From NCBI RefSeq assembly GCF_001941965.1, contig NZ_MKZO01000058.1, forward strand, positions 273,828-337,827: 64,000 nucleotides of DNA, written 5' to 3'. Numbering within the stretch: position 1 is the stretch's first letter; each line of letters opens with the position of its first letter. This stretch comes from Pseudomonas putida (GTDB taxonomy: Bacteria; Pseudomonadota; Gammaproteobacteria; Pseudomonadales; Pseudomonadaceae). Both the position numbers and the translations under genes were made by a program. The notes below the pieces were generated by a model. That model was not told the origin of the DNA. It worked only from the letters and a program-made list of their open reading frames with translations, and did not search any database. Of this stretch, positions 50,975-58,635 are shown piece after piece.

Positions 50975-51850
50975 ATGGCCACCCCGAATGACGCCGCACA
51001 ACCCTCACGTAAGCAATCGGGGCACATTGGCTTTAATGGCGAGCTGCTTGAATGCATTACCGGCCACTACCTGCTCGGCAACGGTTATCGCGCCTACAGC
51101 ACGTGGCTGATGATCTTTATCCAGCCGGACAGCTGGAGCCCGTTCGGGGCGGGTGGGCTCAATGCCTATGCTTATTGCAAGGGGGATCCGGTCAATGCTG
51201 CCGATCCTACCGGTCATATGCCGTTCCCAACTTCGAGGCCGTGGAATTTCCGGTGGACCCAGCCACCTCCCAGCCCTAATCGCAGCAGGCCTGGCAGCCC
51301 TTTTATGGCGAACATGCAAGACTTCCCACTGCTCGATAACTTCCCTGAACAACCAGTGATGGCACCTGTGGCGGTTGCCTGGAGTTCGCCGACAGGCCTT
51401 GCCCCGGCTCCCGCTTCGCCTTTACGTCCGACGTCTCCTTCGCGCCAGCCTTATTCATCGAGTTCAGAGTTGCCCACTCCTGCGGGACGTGCAGGCCCAT
51501 CTGGGGTCGTCCGGGCATCTAATCGTCACAACGTTAATTACCGGCGCCTTGAGAGGAAGATTAAACGCATGATTCCCGCTTACGACGCAGAGGGTATCAT
51601 TCGCCTGTCCAAAGAAGACTCCAGCAGACTTCCCGTTTTAAGGGAGCTGCGCTGGCAATTGCTGCGGCGCCCGGGCGAGCGTAGGCCCGTGTACGCCACA
51701 AGGGAGCTAGCTCCGGAAATTAAACAAAGGGAACTCGTGGTGCTGGAAAATCAAGCAGTAAATGAAGGCACTATTGAAAAAGCGCAATTCTATGCAAGAT
51801 TGCGACACGGTTTTACTGAGGGGAGTCGTAGAAGACTTCGCAAGGATTAG
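50975..51850 (+). CDS. Stand-alone mini-Rhs protein 1
   Basis: 291 residues from ATG 50975. Residues 18-80 are an RHS-repeat-associated core (GFNGELLECITGHYLLGNGYR, SPFGAGGLNAYAYCKGDPVN, DPTGH), the part that in full Rhs/TccC proteins precedes the variable toxin tip. The upstream thousand-residue shell is absent. A Pro/Ser-rich linker leads to a variable C-terminal domain (about 185-291) related to that of gene 2. No signal peptide. It could be an orphan toxin-tip cassette; an enzymatic activity is not recognisable. Confidence 0.82.
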   Translation: MATPNDAAQPSRKQSGHIGFNGELLECITGHYLLGNGYRAYSTWLMIFIQPDSWSPFGAGGLNAYAYCKGDPVNAADPTGHMPFPTSRPWNFRWTQPPPSPNRSRPGSPFMANMQDFPLLDNFPEQPVMAPVAVAWSSPTGLAPAPASPLRPTSPSRQPYSSSSELPTPAGRAGPSGVVRASNRHNVNYRRLERKIKRMIPAYDAEGIIRLSKEDSSRLPVLRELRWQLLRRPGERRPVYATRELAPEIKQRELVVLENQAVNEGTIEKAQFYARLRHGFTEGSRRRLRKD

Positions 51851-51854
51851 GCTG

Positions 51855-51900
51855 CCATCGAGAAGAGGTGCAGCAGGGCGGTACTACTGGTGCTCTGATG
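51855..51900 (+). repeat. Duplicated remnant of the MetQ-like gene 3' end (degenerate)
   Basis: CATCGAGAAGAGGTGCAGC...GGCGGTACT and a TCTGATGCG end align with 50784-50832 (metQ 3' end and stop). It marks a duplication unit joining the metQ tail to a mini-Rhs gene. Confidence 0.8.
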
Positions 51901-51920
51901 CGTCGGTCAAGCTGCACCGA

Positions 51921-51951
51921 GGTAGGGCCGCAATGCGGCCCCACCTTTTTT
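51921..51951 (+). terminator. Terminator after mini-Rhs gene 1
   Basis: GGTaGGGCCGC/GCGGCCCCACC hairpin plus six T; duplicated at 52953-52982. Confidence 0.88.
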
Positions 51952-51965
51952 CATGTCGGGCCTTA

Positions 51966-52015
51966 CCTGACAGATCTGCCAGTTACGGACGAATCCACGC
52001 TGTTATACGCTTGGG
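51966..52015 (+). promoter_or_regulatory. Shared upstream motif of mini-Rhs gene 2
   Basis: ACCTGACAGATCTGCCAG then CTGTTATAC, the counterpart of the motif at 50891. Confidence 0.5.
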
Positions 52016-52041
52016 CCATTCTCCATTTCGGGTGATGGATC

Positions 52042-52881
52042 GTGACGGTAGAAGAACAGGACACAAGGTATCCGCCCAAGGCCTCACTCGGTTTCAATGG
52101 CGAGTTGTTTGAGTCCTGGACCGGTCACTGTCTCTTGGGCAACGGCTATCGCGCTTACAGCCCGGTACTGATGATCTTCATCCAGCCGGACAGCTGGAGC
52201 CCGTTCGGGGCGGGTGGGCTCAATGCCTATGCTTATTGCAAGGGGGATCCGGTCAATGCAGCCGATCCGACTGGGCATATGCCGTTCAAGCAATTGCTTC
52301 AGTTCGGTCGCGTGAATAGGTTCCCGTCCCCTACCCCCCAAGACCTACCTCCCGTTCTCCCTGTTCTGTCGGAGGCAGATCTCGTTCCAACACTTGGGGG
52401 GAGGGTATCGCCTGTTCCTGTATGGCCCCCGGAAAGGTTTTCGCCTCCTCATATCCTGGCTGACACTGCGCCTGCGGTCTCTCAATCAAGTTCAGCGTTG
52501 CCCACCTCCGCGAGAAGCGTAGGTCCATCTGGGGTCGTCCTGGGATCTAATACTAGAAACGTCAATTACCCGTACATAGAGACGGAGATTTCACGCATGA
52601 TTTCCTCCAACGACGCAGCGGGTATCATTGCCCTTGCCAAGCAGCGTTTCAAAAGAATTCCCGTTTTAAGGGAGCTGCACCAGCAATTGCCGCTGACCCC
52701 GGACGAGCGTAGGAACGCTTACAGCAGAAGGGGGCAAAGTCCGACCATTCCACAAAAGCATCTCCAGTCGCTGACATATCGAGCGCTACGTGAAGGACTT
52801 CAGGAAAAAGCGCAATTCTATGACAGGCTGCGACGCGGTCTTACTGTGAAAATTCCTAAAAAAAGACCTCGAACGAGGTAG
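52042..52881 (+). CDS. Stand-alone mini-Rhs protein 2
   Basis: 279 residues from GTG 52042. The core (GFNGELFESWTGHCLLGNGYR...GAGGLNAYAYCKGDPVNAADPTGHMPF) is nearly identical to that of gene 1, including shared nucleotide stretches. The linker differs, and the C-terminal part (SSALPTSARSVGPSGVVLGSN to the end) is homologous to gene 1's, with EKAQFYDRLRRGLT near the end. Same unit as gene 1 after duplication and divergence. Confidence 0.82.
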   Translation: MTVEEQDTRYPPKASLGFNGELFESWTGHCLLGNGYRAYSPVLMIFIQPDSWSPFGAGGLNAYAYCKGDPVNAADPTGHMPFKQLLQFGRVNRFPSPTPQDLPPVLPVLSEADLVPTLGGRVSPVPVWPPERFSPPHILADTAPAVSQSSSALPTSARSVGPSGVVLGSNTRNVNYPYIETEISRMISSNDAAGIIALAKQRFKRIPVLRELHQQLPLTPDERRNAYSRRGQSPTIPQKHLQSLTYRALREGLQEKAQFYDRLRRGLTVKIPKKRPRTR

Positions 52882-52884
52882 TGA

Positions 52885-52936
52885 TTTCATCGAGAAGACG
52901 TACAGCGGCGCGGTACTGCCGGCGTTCTGATTCGCC
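52885..52936 (+). repeat. Duplicated remnant of the MetQ-like gene 3' end (well conserved)
   Basis: TTCATCGAGAAGACGTACAG...CGGCGTTCTGATTCGCC matches 50782-50832 with only a few substitutions, including the metQ stop codon and the bases after it. Confidence 0.92.
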
Positions 52937-52952
52937 GGACAAGCTGAACCGA

Positions 52953-52982
52953 GGTGGGGCCGCAATGCGGCCCCACCTTTTT
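52953..52982 (+). terminator. Terminator after mini-Rhs gene 2
   Basis: Perfect GGTGGGGCCGC/GCGGCCCCACC hairpin plus T-run. Confidence 0.92.
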
Positions 52983-52997
52983 CCTGTCAGGCCATAC

Positions 52998-53045
52998 CTG
53001 ATAGTTCTGCCAGTTATGGACGCAGCCACGCTGTTATACGCTTGG
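52998..53045 (+). promoter_or_regulatory. Shared upstream motif of mini-Rhs gene 3
   Basis: ACCTGATAGTTCTGCCAG then CTGTTATAC. The whole segment to the start codon is nearly identical to that before gene 2. Confidence 0.5.
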
Positions 53046-53071
53046 GCCATTCTCCAGGCAGGTGATGGATC

Positions 53072-53923
53072 ATGACGATGAAAGAACCGGGCACAAGGCA
53101 TCTGCCCAAGGCTTCACTCGGTTTCAATGGCGAGCTGTTCGAGTCCTGGACCGGTCACTGTCTCTTGGGCAAAGGTTATCGTGCCTACAGCCCGTGGCTG
53201 ATGATGTTTATCCAGCCGGACAGTTGGAGCCCATTCGGGGCAGGTGGGCTCAACGCCTACGCTTACTGCGAGGGGGACCCTGTCAATCTTGCCGACCCTA
53301 GCGGTCACGTGCCGATCTTGCCGGGTATGTGGCGTCAAAGGACGTATCTACCCGCGCCGACTGTGCATGTAGCCCGCCATTCAGGTCCCGGTGTACTTCT
53401 CGATCTTTCCAGACGAGCCACTGTCCAGCCCTCGGCTACACAGATCGCATCGCGATCCGACAGGTTGCTGTCTGTACCGGAGCAGCAGGAGCCCATGAAC
53501 TTGTCTGCGGGACATGAACCCGGCTCCACTACGGGCGCATTGTCGCCTGTGTTCCCACCTGTCCGCGAGCGTTCTCCAGTGGCTCAACCCCGGCGATCTC
53601 CTCGGGTCAGCAAATCCCGGGTGCGCCGTGTAACCCAACTTTCGTTGGAAAATGAGAAGAAGTTGAGGCTAGCGATCAAGCAGAGGGACAACGCGGGGGT
53701 TGACGTGATAGTCAAGGAGCGCGGTGGCGTAACGTCTTTTCGCAGGATCATGAATGAAATGATGCCGATGCGTAGTCAGCGTCCTCATGGACGGATGCCG
53801 GGCGCAGCGTTCCAAAGGGGGGATTACAATGTATTACGGGAATACGGGCTGATAGAGCCTCTCTCGGTCCGGGACCCGAACTTGCGCCAGTTTCTCCAGG
53901 GTATTTACCCCTACCTGCGCTAG
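53072..53923 (+). CDS. Stand-alone mini-Rhs protein 3
   Basis: 283 residues from ATG 53072. The N-terminal RHS core is the same as in genes 1 and 2 (GFNGELFESWTGHCLLGKGYR, AGGLNAYAYCEGDPVNLADPSGH), but the C-terminal region after RVRRVTQLSLENEKKLRLAIKQ is unrelated to theirs and ends DPNLRQFLQGIYPYLR. A constant core with exchanged C-terminus is the hallmark of polymorphic Rhs tips. Confidence 0.82.
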   Translation: MTMKEPGTRHLPKASLGFNGELFESWTGHCLLGKGYRAYSPWLMMFIQPDSWSPFGAGGLNAYAYCEGDPVNLADPSGHVPILPGMWRQRTYLPAPTVHVARHSGPGVLLDLSRRATVQPSATQIASRSDRLLSVPEQQEPMNLSAGHEPGSTTGALSPVFPPVRERSPVAQPRRSPRVSKSRVRRVTQLSLENEKKLRLAIKQRDNAGVDVIVKERGGVTSFRRIMNEMMPMRSQRPHGRMPGAAFQRGDYNVLREYGLIEPLSVRDPNLRQFLQGIYPYLR

Positions 53924-54052
53924 CCGTTCATGCTGCCAAACGCTTGGACCGTCCAGGTTTACCCGCGATCAAGGTAGTGAATTCACCAGACGTATCGCGG
54001 GTGTGCCCGGTCTCGAAGGGGGCGCGGTGAGGGCGCGATTTGAGTGCTATAC

Positions 54053-54071
54053 ATATTCGATAACGGTATTT
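54053..54071. promoter_or_regulatory. Motif shared with the GntR/AprA-like cluster promoter
   Basis: ATATTCGATAACGGTATTT, 18 of 19 identical to 20890-20908, about 110-125 nt upstream of the first permease gene. It is followed by an AT-rich stretch with TTTTTATACC. Confidence 0.65.
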
Positions 54072-54178
54072 AAAAATTTATTTTTATACCCTTAGAGTCT
54101 TTCCTACTGAGGCTACCCGCCTCGCCCCAAGTCAGCAAGCGCCCGTCTACCCCGGGCCGGTCCGGGAAAGACCAGTTC

Positions 54179-54844
54179 ATGACCTTCGATTTCGCGTTCA
54201 TCCTCAGCACGCTCCCGGCTTTTCTCAAGGCCGTGGGCGTTACCCTGCAGGTGGGCCTGATCGCCATCGCCACCTCGCTGGTGGTGGCGCTGATCAATGC
54301 GCCGATCCTGCTTTACCGCATCCCCGTCCTGCACCGCCTGGTCGCCCTCTACGTGGAGCTGGCGCGCAATACCCCGCTGTTGATCCAGCTGTTCTTCGTG
54401 TATTTCGCCCTGCCCGCCCTGGGCGTGAAGATTTCCGGTTTCGCTGCCGCCATCATCACCATGACTTTCCTCGGCGGCGCCTACCTCACCGAGGTCCTGC
54501 GTGCCGGTGTCGAGGCAGTACCTGCTGCGCAACTGGAATCCGGGCGCTCCATCGGCCTGTCCGAACTGCAACTGCTGCGCCATGTGATCCTGCCCCAGGC
54601 CGGCCTGCTGAGCCTGCCGGCGCTGTTCGCCAACTTCATCTTCCTGCTCAAGGAAACCACCGTGGTTTCCGCCGTGGCGGTGCCGGAGATTCTCTACACC
54701 ACCAAGAGCTACATCGCCCTGTACTACAAGACCTACGAAATGCTCGCGGTGATGACGCTGATCTGCGTGCTGCTGTTTCTCCCGCTGTCGCTGCTGCTGA
54801 GCCGCCTGGAACGGAGGCTGCAACATGGCCAGTTCGGGTCTTGA
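54179..54844 (+). CDS. Polar amino acid ABC transporter permease (HisM/GlnP type)
   Basis: 221 residues, about five membrane helices. LYVELARNTPLLIQLFFVYFALP and the EAA loop AAQLESGRSIGLSELQLLRHVILPQA are typical of the polar amino acid family (glutamate, cystine, arginine). It overlaps the next permease gene by 20 bases; the two probably form a heterodimeric channel. Context with sulfur genes favours cystine or a sulfur amino acid. Confidence 0.92.
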   Translation: MTFDFAFILSTLPAFLKAVGVTLQVGLIAIATSLVVALINAPILLYRIPVLHRLVALYVELARNTPLLIQLFFVYFALPALGVKISGFAAAIITMTFLGGAYLTEVLRAGVEAVPAAQLESGRSIGLSELQLLRHVILPQAGLLSLPALFANFIFLLKETTVVSAVAVPEILYTTKSYIALYYKTYEMLAVMTLICVLLFLPLSLLLSRLERRLQHGQFGS

Positions 54845-55484
54845 GCTGTTGCTGGTGTCCCTACCGCAACTGGGCAAGGGCGCTGCACAAACCCTGGCGA
54901 TCTCCGGGCTGGGGATTCTCTTCGCGACCCTCGGCGGCGTGCTCTACGGTGTGCTGGCGACCCTCGGCAAGAGGGGCGTGAACATCGTCCTGCGCATCTA
55001 CCTGGAACTGTTCCGCGCCATACCGGTGCTCGTGTGGCTGTACCTGCTGTTCTTCGGCCTGCCGATCTTCCTCGGCATCAGCCTGCCGAGTTTCTGGTGC
55101 GCGGTGCTGGTGCTGGCGCTGTGGGGTGCCAGCGAGGTGGGCGAGGTGGTGCGTGGCGCGCTGCTGTCGCTGCCCCGTGGTCAGCGCGAGGCGGGCCTGT
55201 CCATCGGCCTGTCCGGCTGGCAGCTGTATGGCTACGTCCTGCTGCCCCAGGCCCTGAAGCGCATGACCCCGCCGACCATCAACGTCTACACGCGGATCAT
55301 CAAGACCAGCTCCCTGGCGGTGCTGATCGGCGTGGTGGACGTGATCAAGGTCGGCCAGCAGATCATCGAGCGCACCTATGAATCGGTGCTGATCTACGGT
55401 GCGCTGTTCCTGTTCTTTTTCCTTATCTGTTACCCGCTGTCGGCCGCCTCGCGCGCGCTGGAGCGGCGCTGGACGCACGCATGA
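54825..55484 (+). CDS. Polar amino acid ABC transporter permease, second subunit
   Basis: 219 residues. IYLELFRAIPVLVWLYLLFFGLP and the EAA loop GQREAGLSIGLSGWQLYGYVLLPQA match the same family as the first permease. The start lies inside the upstream gene and the stop overlaps the ATPase start (ATGA), so the four genes are translated as one unit. Confidence 0.92.
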   Translation: MASSGLELLLVSLPQLGKGAAQTLAISGLGILFATLGGVLYGVLATLGKRGVNIVLRIYLELFRAIPVLVWLYLLFFGLPIFLGISLPSFWCAVLVLALWGASEVGEVVRGALLSLPRGQREAGLSIGLSGWQLYGYVLLPQALKRMTPPTINVYTRIIKTSSLAVLIGVVDVIKVGQQIIERTYESVLIYGALFLFFFLICYPLSAASRALERRWTHA

Positions 55485-56254
55485 GCGCATTGATCGAGTT
55501 CAAGGGTTTCAACAAGTTCTTCGGCGATCAGCAGGTGCTCAAGGACATCGACCTGTCGGTGCAGGCCGGCGAAGTGGTGGTGATCCTCGGCCCCAGCGGC
55601 TGCGGCAAAAGCACCTTGCTGCGCTGCCTGAACGGCCTGGAAAACGCCCACGGCGGCAGCCTGAAACTGGACGGCCGCGAGTTGCTGGAGGCGAACACCG
55701 ACTGGCGCGAAGTCCGCCAGCAGGTCGGCATGGTGTTCCAGAGCTACCACCTGTTCGGCCATATGAGCGTGCTCGACAACCTGCTGCTCGGCCCGCTCAA
55801 GGTGCAGAAGCGCCCGCGTGCCGAAGCCGTGGCCCAGGCCGAGGCGCTGTTGGTCCGGGTTGGCCTGCTGGACAAGCGGGACGCCTACCCGCGCCAGCTC
55901 TCCGGCGGCCAACAGCAACGTATCGCTATCGTCCGCTCGTTGTGCATGAACCCGCGGGTGATGCTGTTCGACGAGGTGACCGCCGCCCTCGATCCGGAAA
56001 TGGTCAAGGAAGTGCTGCAGGTGATCCAGGGCCTGGCCCGGGACGGCATGACCCTGCTTATCGTCACCCACGAAATGGCCTTCGCCCGCGCGGTGGCCGA
56101 CCGCATCGTGTTCATGGAAGCCGGCAGGATCCTTGAACAACGTTCCCCCGAGAGCTTCTTTACGAACCCGCAGACCGCACGCGCGCAGCAGTTCCTGGAG
56201 AAATTCTCCTATGTCGAAAGCCTGCCCGAGAAACCTCAAAAGGAACTGATATGA
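55481..56254 (+). CDS. Polar amino acid ABC transporter ATPase (GlnQ/TcyC type)
   Basis: 257 residues. Walker A GPSGCGKST, signature LSGGQQQR, Walker B MLFDEVTAALDPE and switch IVTHEMAFARAVADR are intact; the FDEVTAALDPE form is typical of the polar amino acid class. Overlaps both neighbours. Confidence 0.95.
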   Translation: MSALIEFKGFNKFFGDQQVLKDIDLSVQAGEVVVILGPSGCGKSTLLRCLNGLENAHGGSLKLDGRELLEANTDWREVRQQVGMVFQSYHLFGHMSVLDNLLLGPLKVQKRPRAEAVAQAEALLVRVGLLDKRDAYPRQLSGGQQQRIAIVRSLCMNPRVMLFDEVTAALDPEMVKEVLQVIQGLARDGMTLLIVTHEMAFARAVADRIVFMEAGRILEQRSPESFFTNPQTARAQQFLEKFSYVESLPEKPQKELI

Positions 56255-57135
56255 AAACTGCCAAGACGTCCAAGCTACTGTTTTCACTGTTTGGTCTGGC
56301 CCTGCTGGCCGGCTGCGACAAGGCCGCCGAGGCGCCGAAAACCGCTACCGCCGCCGCGCCGGCCCCGGCCACCGCCAGCTACCTGGACACCATCAAGGCC
56401 CGCGACAAGCTGATCGTCGGTGTCTTCACCGACAAGCCGCCGTTCGGCTTCGTCGATGAAACCGGCCGCTATGTCGGCTTCGACACCGATATCGGCCGGG
56501 CCTTTGCCAAGTCGCTGCTGGGCGACGAGAACAAGGTGGAATTCGTCGCGGTCGAGCCGGCCAGCCGCATTCCCTTCCTGCAAAGCGACAAGGTCGACCT
56601 GATCCTGGCCAACATGACTGTCACCCCGGAGCGCAAGGAAGCGGTGGAATTCACCAACCCCAACCTGCGCGTTGCGGTGCAGGCACTGGTGGCCGATGGC
56701 AGCAGCGTGAAGAAGCTCGATGACCTGGCCGACAAGACCACCATCGTCACCACCGGCACCACCGCCGATATCTGGCTGACCAAGAACCACCCGGACTGGA
56801 AACTGCTGAAGTTCGAAAAGAACAGCGAGTCGCTGCAGGCCCTGGCCAATGGCCGTGGTGATGCGTATGCGCAGGACAACCTGATCCTGTTCAGCTGGTC
56901 CAAGCAGAACCCGGGCTACCGCGTGCTTCCGGAATTCCTCGGCGAAGAAGCACCGATCGCCCCGGCGGTGAAGAAGGGCAACATCGAACTGCGCGACTGG
57001 GTCAACGCCGAGCTGGCGCGCCTGGGCGAGGAGAAATTCCTGCACAAGCTGTATGACCAGTACGTGCGCAAGGAGCTTAGCGACGACACCAAGCCGGAAA
57101 GCGTGATCGTCGAAGGGGGCAAGTGGCAGGGCTGA
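56251..57135 (+). CDS. Amino acid ABC transporter binding lipoprotein
   Basis: 294 residues. A lipobox LLAGC predicts a lipoprotein anchored at Cys24 or so, followed by an Ala/Thr/Pro-rich linker. The SBP type-3 core has LIVGVFTDKPPFGFVDETGRYVGFDTDIG, the SRIPFLQSDKVDLILANMTVTPERK region and GDAYAQDN. The substrate is a polar amino acid; cystine is plausible from the sulfur context, glutamate/aspartate the alternative. Confidence 0.92.
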   Translation: MKTAKTSKLLFSLFGLALLAGCDKAAEAPKTATAAAPAPATASYLDTIKARDKLIVGVFTDKPPFGFVDETGRYVGFDTDIGRAFAKSLLGDENKVEFVAVEPASRIPFLQSDKVDLILANMTVTPERKEAVEFTNPNLRVAVQALVADGSSVKKLDDLADKTTIVTTGTTADIWLTKNHPDWKLLKFEKNSESLQALANGRGDAYAQDNLILFSWSKQNPGYRVLPEFLGEEAPIAPAVKKGNIELRDWVNAELARLGEEKFLHKLYDQYVRKELSDDTKPESVIVEGGKWQG

Positions 57136-57159
57136 TACCCGCCGGGGCGTGCCGCTCGT

Positions 57160-57185
57160 CGAACCTGATAGTTCTGTCAGGTTCG
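57160..57185 (+). promoter_or_regulatory. Shared upstream motif of mini-Rhs gene 4
   Basis: CGAACCTGA (57160-57168) and TCAGGTTCG (57177-57185) form a perfect 9-bp inverted repeat around TAGTTCTG, an improved version of the motif at the other mini-Rhs genes. Located between the binding-protein gene and the Rhs start, where it may also end the ABC transcript. Confidence 0.6.
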
Positions 57186-57241
57186 CGGCAGGCCTCGAGT
57201 CTTTATCCTGTGGCGTATCTCTTCGCTTCAGGGTGCCGACC

Positions 57242-57970
57242 ATGCCCACGCCGACCGAACAGCCTCGTCCTCATACCCAGCGCAATGCCGGAGGCGGGTG
57301 GTCAGGCTTCAATGGCCAACTCCTCGAGTCCCGCACCGGTCACTACCTGCTCGGAAGCGGCTACCGCGCCTATAACCCGGTGCTGATGCACTTCAACAAC
57401 CCCGACGCGCTGAGCCCTTTTGCCCGGGGTGGGTTGAATGCCTATGCCTATTGCCTGGGGGATCCGGTCAATCTGCTGGATCCTGACGGACGAGCGGGTT
57501 GGCTGATGACTCAGTTTCGAAAAATTTTCAGTCCATTTTCCAAGCCCACTCCTCCAAAGCCGTTGCCTTCCGTGCCGTCTTCGGGTGGGACGAATGCCTT
57601 GGCGACAACTGGCAATGCTAAACATCCAGTTGCGTCCATGCGGGGCAGAAAACTACCTGAGCCTCCAGATCCACCAGCATCGTCGTCCCGGGGTGTTGAT
57701 CCTGCGGATGCCGTGGAAGACGGGCCCGTACATCTATCGAGTCAGGGGGTGCGTATTCACCCGAACCCACAGGCAGAGTCCGCACAAGGCGCACGGACGC
57801 AGGCGTGGATCGATAGCCGTTTGGTCCCTCGGGAATCAACACGGAGCAAGAGCGCTCGCTTAGGGCAAAACCCTGGCAAGCCCAACAAAAGGAACGTCGA
57901 TCGTGTAGGTAGTGTCCGCAACGTGATCCGCACGAACGATTCGGAAATGAATCCAGACGGATGGTTATGA
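57242..57970 (+). pseudogene. Stand-alone mini-Rhs gene 4, probably frameshifted
   Basis: 242 residues from ATG 57242. The RHS core is present (GFNGQLLESRTGHYLLGSGYR, PFARGGLNAYAYCLGDPVNLLDPDG), followed by a new linker and C-terminus. The frame stops right after NDSEMNPDGW. From about 57951 another frame reads DGYEIKLMDRPDGHAPLSALLL and stays open to 58448. Removing four bases (TGGT) would give NPDGYEIKLMDRPDG, so the two pieces were probably one protein of about 400 residues. Confidence 0.7.
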
Positions 57971-58448
57971 GATCAAGCTGATGGACAGACCCGATGGGCA
58001 TGCTCCTCTGTCGGCGCTTTTACTTTATGCGTCAAAGCGCAGCGGGTATCCCATCCATAAGTTGGCCTCGATGCCGAAAGGCGGGGTGTTTACTCCGCTT
58101 TACCGTGAATATTACGTGAAGGGGAAAAGAGTGAGCCGCTCCGACAGTCTTTCCTCGCTTGACGAACTTGCGGCGCTTGCCCAGCGCACCAAGGAAGCAC
58201 GGAAAAGCAAAGTGCCTGATCCCGGATCCGACAAACCCGTCGAAGAACCGAAAGCGCCTGACGAGCCGCCCGTTACGATGTTTTATCCGACCGATAAGAC
58301 ACCATTCCTGACCACTTCGGACGGCACCAGGTTCTACCAGGCGGGTCTGGTGCTGCATCCGCCCAAGGCGGGCAAGGTGCAACGGCTGCGCAATTTTGCG
58401 GTACGCAAAGTCAACCGCGTACTGGGGATTCGCGATGCCTCGCGCTGA
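57951..58448 (+). pseudogene. Probable C-terminal part of mini-Rhs gene 4
   Basis: If read from the ATG at 57981 it gives 155 residues starting MDRPDGHAPLSALLLYASKR, but no ribosome site is present and coding-like sequence extends upstream of the ATG. Features: PIHKLASMPKGGVFTPLYREYYV, a Pro/Lys/Glu-rich middle and a basic end. Not recognised. The alternative is a separate small gene, such as an immunity protein. Confidence 0.55.
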
Positions 58449-58635
58449 CTCCATGGGTGCCGGGCCTCGATGCCAATAGCCGATTGAACCAATCATCCCC
58501 CGCGGTTGACTGATTTACCTCAAGGCTCTGTAAGAGAGTTCTCATTGTTGCGTGGGCAGTAATCAAAGCCTGATCTACGCTAACAATCGCATTAATCACA
58601 TTCCCCTCCGAACCGGCCCATGCAAAGGAGCCCGC
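58449..58635. other. Upstream region of the efflux operon
   Basis: No gene seen. It should hold the triA promoter. The last part before the start has a weak GGAG ribosome site. Confidence 0.4.
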
